Origin: Pelobates cultripes
Lineage: Eukaryota > Chordata > Amphibia > Anura > Pelobatidae
DNA: 64,000 nt
Assembly: GCA_933207985.1 (NCBI GenBank)
Contig: OW240913.1
Location: 358,832,943-358,896,942, forward strand
Direction of reading: 5' to 3'
The position numbers and the translations under genes were made by a program. The notes below the pieces were generated by a model. That model was not told where the DNA came from. It saw only the letters and a list, made by a program, of their open reading frames with translations, and searched no databases. Position 1 is the first letter of the stretch, and the number at the start of each line of letters is the position of its first letter. Of the stretch, positions 61,201-64,000 are shown one piece after another.

Positions 61201-61610
61201 CGCGGCATGCTGGGAGACAAACAAACACCGCGCGGCATGCCGGGAGACGGACTGACTAACACCACAACCACCGCGCGGCATGCCGGGAGACCGACTGACT
61301 AACACCACAACCACCGCGCGGCATGCCGGGAGACGGACTGACTAACACCACAACCACCGCGCGGCATGCCGGGAGACCGACTGACTAACACCACAACCAC
61401 CGCGCGGCATGCCGGGAGACGGACTGACTAACACCACAACCACCGCGCGGCATGCCGGGAGACCGACTGACTAACACCACAACCACCGCGCGGCATGCCG
61501 GGAGACCGGCCGACACCACCACAACCACTGCAGCCACCGCGCGGCATGCCGGGAGACCGGCCGACACCACCACAACCACTGCAGCCACCGCGCGGCATGC
61601 CGGGAGACAA
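61201..61610 (-). repeat. Promoter tandem array of a ZNF143/THAP11-like motif
   Basis: Ten copies of CGCGGCATGC followed by YGGGAGAC, starting at about 61201, 61231, 61274, 61317, 61360, 61403, 61446, 61489, 61540 and 61591. The period is 43 bp, then 51 bp. Units alternate between GAGACGG and GAGACCG, an 86-bp higher-order repeat. On the WDR26 sense strand the first copy reads TCCCAGCATGCCGCGCGG, close to the known ZNF143/THAP11 promoter element; the other nine read CCCGGCATGC. Confidence 0.9.
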
Positions 61611-61639
61611 ACAGTGCCAGGACCACAACTACTTGAGGA

Positions 61640-63030
61640 CAAGTGAGGCTGGGTGTAGCACTGAGTGTGAGTGAGGCTGGGTGTAGCACTGAGTGTGAGT
61701 GAGGCTGGGTGTAGCACTGAGTGTGAGTGAGGCTGGGTGTAGCACTGAGTGTGAGTGAGGCTGGGTGTAGCACTGAGTGTGAGTGAGGCTAGGTGTAGCA
61801 CTGAGTGTGAGTGAGGCTAGGTGTAGCATTGAGCCAGTGTGAGTGAGGCTAGGTGTAGCATTGAGCGAGTGTGAGTGAGGCTAGGTATAGCACCGAGTGT
61901 GAGTGAGGCTAGGTGTAGCATTGAGCCAGTGTGAGTGAGGCTAGGTGTAGCATTGAGCGAGTGTGAGTGAGGCTAGGTATAGCACTGAGTGTGAGTGAGG
62001 CTAGGTGTAGCACTGAGTGTGAATGAGGCTAGGTATAGCACTGAGTGTGAATGAGACTGGCTACAGCATTGAGTGAGTGTGAATGAGGCTAGGTATAGCA
62101 TTGAGCGAGTGTGAATGAGGGTAGGTATAGCATTGAGCGAGTGTGAGTGAGGCTAGGTATAGCACTGAGTGTGAATGAGGCTAGGTGTAGCACTGAGTGT
62201 GAATGAGGCTAGGTGTAGCACTGAGTGTGAGTGAGGCTAGGTGTAGCACTGAGTGTGAGTGAGGCTAGGTGTAGCACTGAGTGTGAGTGAGGCTAGGTGT
62301 AGCACTGAGTGTGAATGAGACTGGCTACAGCATTGAGCGAGTGTGAGTGAGGCTAGGTATAGCATTGAGCGAGTGTGAATGAGGCTAGGTATAGCATTGA
62401 GCGAGTGTAAATGAGGCTAGGTATAGCATTGAGCGAGTGTAAATGAGGCTAGGTATAGCATTGAGCGAGTGTAAATGAGGCTAGGTATAGCATTGAGCGA
62501 GTGTAAATGAGGCTAGGTATAGCATTGAGCGAGTGTAAATGAGGCTAGGTATAGCATTGAGCGAGTGTAAATGAGGCTAGGGTAGCATGCATTGAGCGTA
62601 GTGTGAATGAGGCTAGGTATAGCATTGAGCGAGTGTAAATGAGGCTAGGTATAGCATTGAGCGAGTGTAAATGAGGCTAGGTATAGCATTGAGCGAGTGT
62701 AAATGAGGCTTAGGTATAGCATTGAGCGAGTGTGAATGAGGCTTGGTATAGCATTGAGCGAGTGTGAATGAGGCTAGGTATAGCATTCAGCAAGTGTGAA
62801 TGAGGCTAGGTATAGCCCTGAGTGAATGTGAATGAGGCCGGGTGTAGCCCTGAGTGAGGCCAGGTATAGCACTGAGTGTGAATGATGCTGGTTATAGCAT
62901 TGAGTGAGGGTAAATAAGGTTAGGTACAGGACTGAGTCAGGGTGGTTATAGCACTGAATGAGTGTGAATGAGGCTGGATGTAGCACTGAGTGAGGCTAAG
63001 TATAGAGCTGGGTATAGCACTGAGTTAGGG
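61640..63030. repeat. 28/32-bp minisatellite upstream of WDR26
   Basis: About 45 units of GTGAGTGAGGCTGGGTGTAG followed by CACTGAGT (28 bp), grading into a 32-bp form with CATTGAGCGAGTGTAAAT. The units become more diverged toward 63000. The open frames across it are artefacts. Confidence 0.95.
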
Positions 63031-63032
63031 TG

Positions 63033-64000
63033 TGTAGCGGATCACAGGTAACCCGACCGGTTACCTCCGCTAATGCCTTCACTCAGCTACTCTGGAACCA
63101 TTAAAACCTGCAGACATCCATTCCCCCGGTAACCAGACGAAACATAGTTCTGGGAGTCAACTGATTTTATTCAGGCCACTCGGCTTTTATGCCTAGACCC
63201 CTACATGTGGTCTCCAACACACAAATACAGGGTTTTCAATCCCAGGATCCTCTGTGCCTGAGAGATAATTGCGTGAGAATAGTCTATAATCCAATTATCT
63301 CTGAGGTACAGAAAATCCATACAAAATATACAGTACCCCAAAAGTGCCCCCCACCATACTCAGGAACCCCACAAAAAGTACATCCCCGGATAGCCCGATC
63401 TGACTGTATAACCTATCCAATCCTATCAGATCGGTTCGGTGAAAGGTAAAGTTTTGACTGGCTGGACACAAGGCGGTAGTCCAAAACAGTTCCAGGGAAG
63501 TAGGTGTCCTGGTCGATCTCTGTTCGGCGGTTCCTGTGTGTTTCAGCATACAAATGCTCCCCCTGTTCGGTAGTTCATATCTCCCGAACGTCGTTCGTAT
63601 AGGTGGTCGGGAAATGGAACATACAGCGTTGTAATCTTTACGGCTGTTCATGCGAGTGTCTCGCCAAAAAGCGTTCCAGGCACTGGACGACCAAGTACCG
63701 CTGCCCACGTTCAGGAGAAAAGATGGCTGCCATTCTTTTGTCGACCACGTGCGTTTGGTTATTGAAATGGCGGGCCACCCAGGGGCAGCATTCATTAATT
63801 ACTTCCCTTGCGATTTCGAACTTAAGTTGCTGTTGTGAACGTTCTAATGGAGTACAGGGGTGGTCCTTGTTTGGGAGACGAATGGATATCGTTTGTATGC
63901 AGTACTCCTGAACAGAAAAGGGTAAAACAGCCAAAATGAGGGGAAAAAACATGAAATTGGTGGTAAGTTCCGCCACAGGGTGAATCAACTTTAGTACGTC
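63033..64000 (-). mobile_element. Possible LTR retroelement end (minus strand), continues past window
   Basis: TGTAGCGGATC begins abruptly after the minisatellite. Read on the minus strand, it would be an LTR ending in CCGCTACA, with an AATAAA-type signal (about 63165) preceded by CATAAAAG (about 63188). The sequence further right has a different composition and a 116-codon minus frame (63988-63638) that I do not recognise. Assignment is tentative. Confidence 0.35.

Noticed and set aside
61201..63030. Regular repeats that could be taken for a CRISPR array
   Set aside because: The units are head-to-tail with no unique spacers, in a vertebrate genome. They are minisatellites.
63295..63988. Two minus-strand frames of 116 and 166 codons
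   Set aside because: No recognised domain, overlapping in different frames, and probably inside an LTR or repeat. Kept only as part of the tentative element.

Overview
This is vertebrate nuclear DNA, most likely from a frog or toad. It is intron-rich and crowded with transposons. The many short TTAA-flanked elements ending in AGGGACACTATAG, the L2 elements ending in a 'TTGGCGCTATA' tail and the hAT-type fold-back elements fit an anuran genome. That placement is inference, and I cannot name the genus.

Two host genes are present, tail to tail. On the left, + strand, are the last two coding exons and 3' UTR of CNIH4, an ER cargo receptor of the cornichon family (about 1728-3960). On the right, - strand, is the complete coding region of WDR26. 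It has 15 coding exons from ATG at 60842 to TGA at 32429. They join in frame with consistent splice phases to a 617-residue LisH-CTLH-WD40 protein, the scaffold subunit of the CTLH (GID) ubiquitin ligase. A probable 4.6-kb 3' UTR runs down to an AATAAA at about 27834. I recall the same CNIH4/WDR26 arrangement in human.

The 24-kb intergenic gap is a nest of mobile elements. A minus-strand L1 (about 6290-26880) is split by a 5'-truncated L2 LINE (about 7048-8960), by a mosaic of small elements and GT-rich repeats (about 23386-25085), and by a complete endogenous retrovirus, ERV (10913-22592). The ERV has a 5-bp target duplication (ATAGT), LTRs that differ by about four transitions, a tRNA-Lys-type primer site, and a 1.2-kb leader holding a minisatellite. 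Its 1089-codon proline-rich gag is separated from an in-frame pro-pol by one UAG, and an env follows. It looks young but is defective: there is a frame break between RT and RNase H, the integrase segment with the second catalytic Asp is missing, and env has a frame break plus a stop.

The WDR26 introns hold more elements: hAT-type and Tigger-like elements, a long inverted-repeat element, a second decayed L2, and a 1.4-kb minisatellite. Three tandem arrays crowd the 5' end of WDR26. One in intron 1 repeats the exon 1 splice-donor sequence. One in the promoter repeats a ZNF143/THAP11-like motif. One further upstream is a 28/32-bp minisatellite reaching 63.03 kb. The right edge probably enters a minus-strand LTR element.
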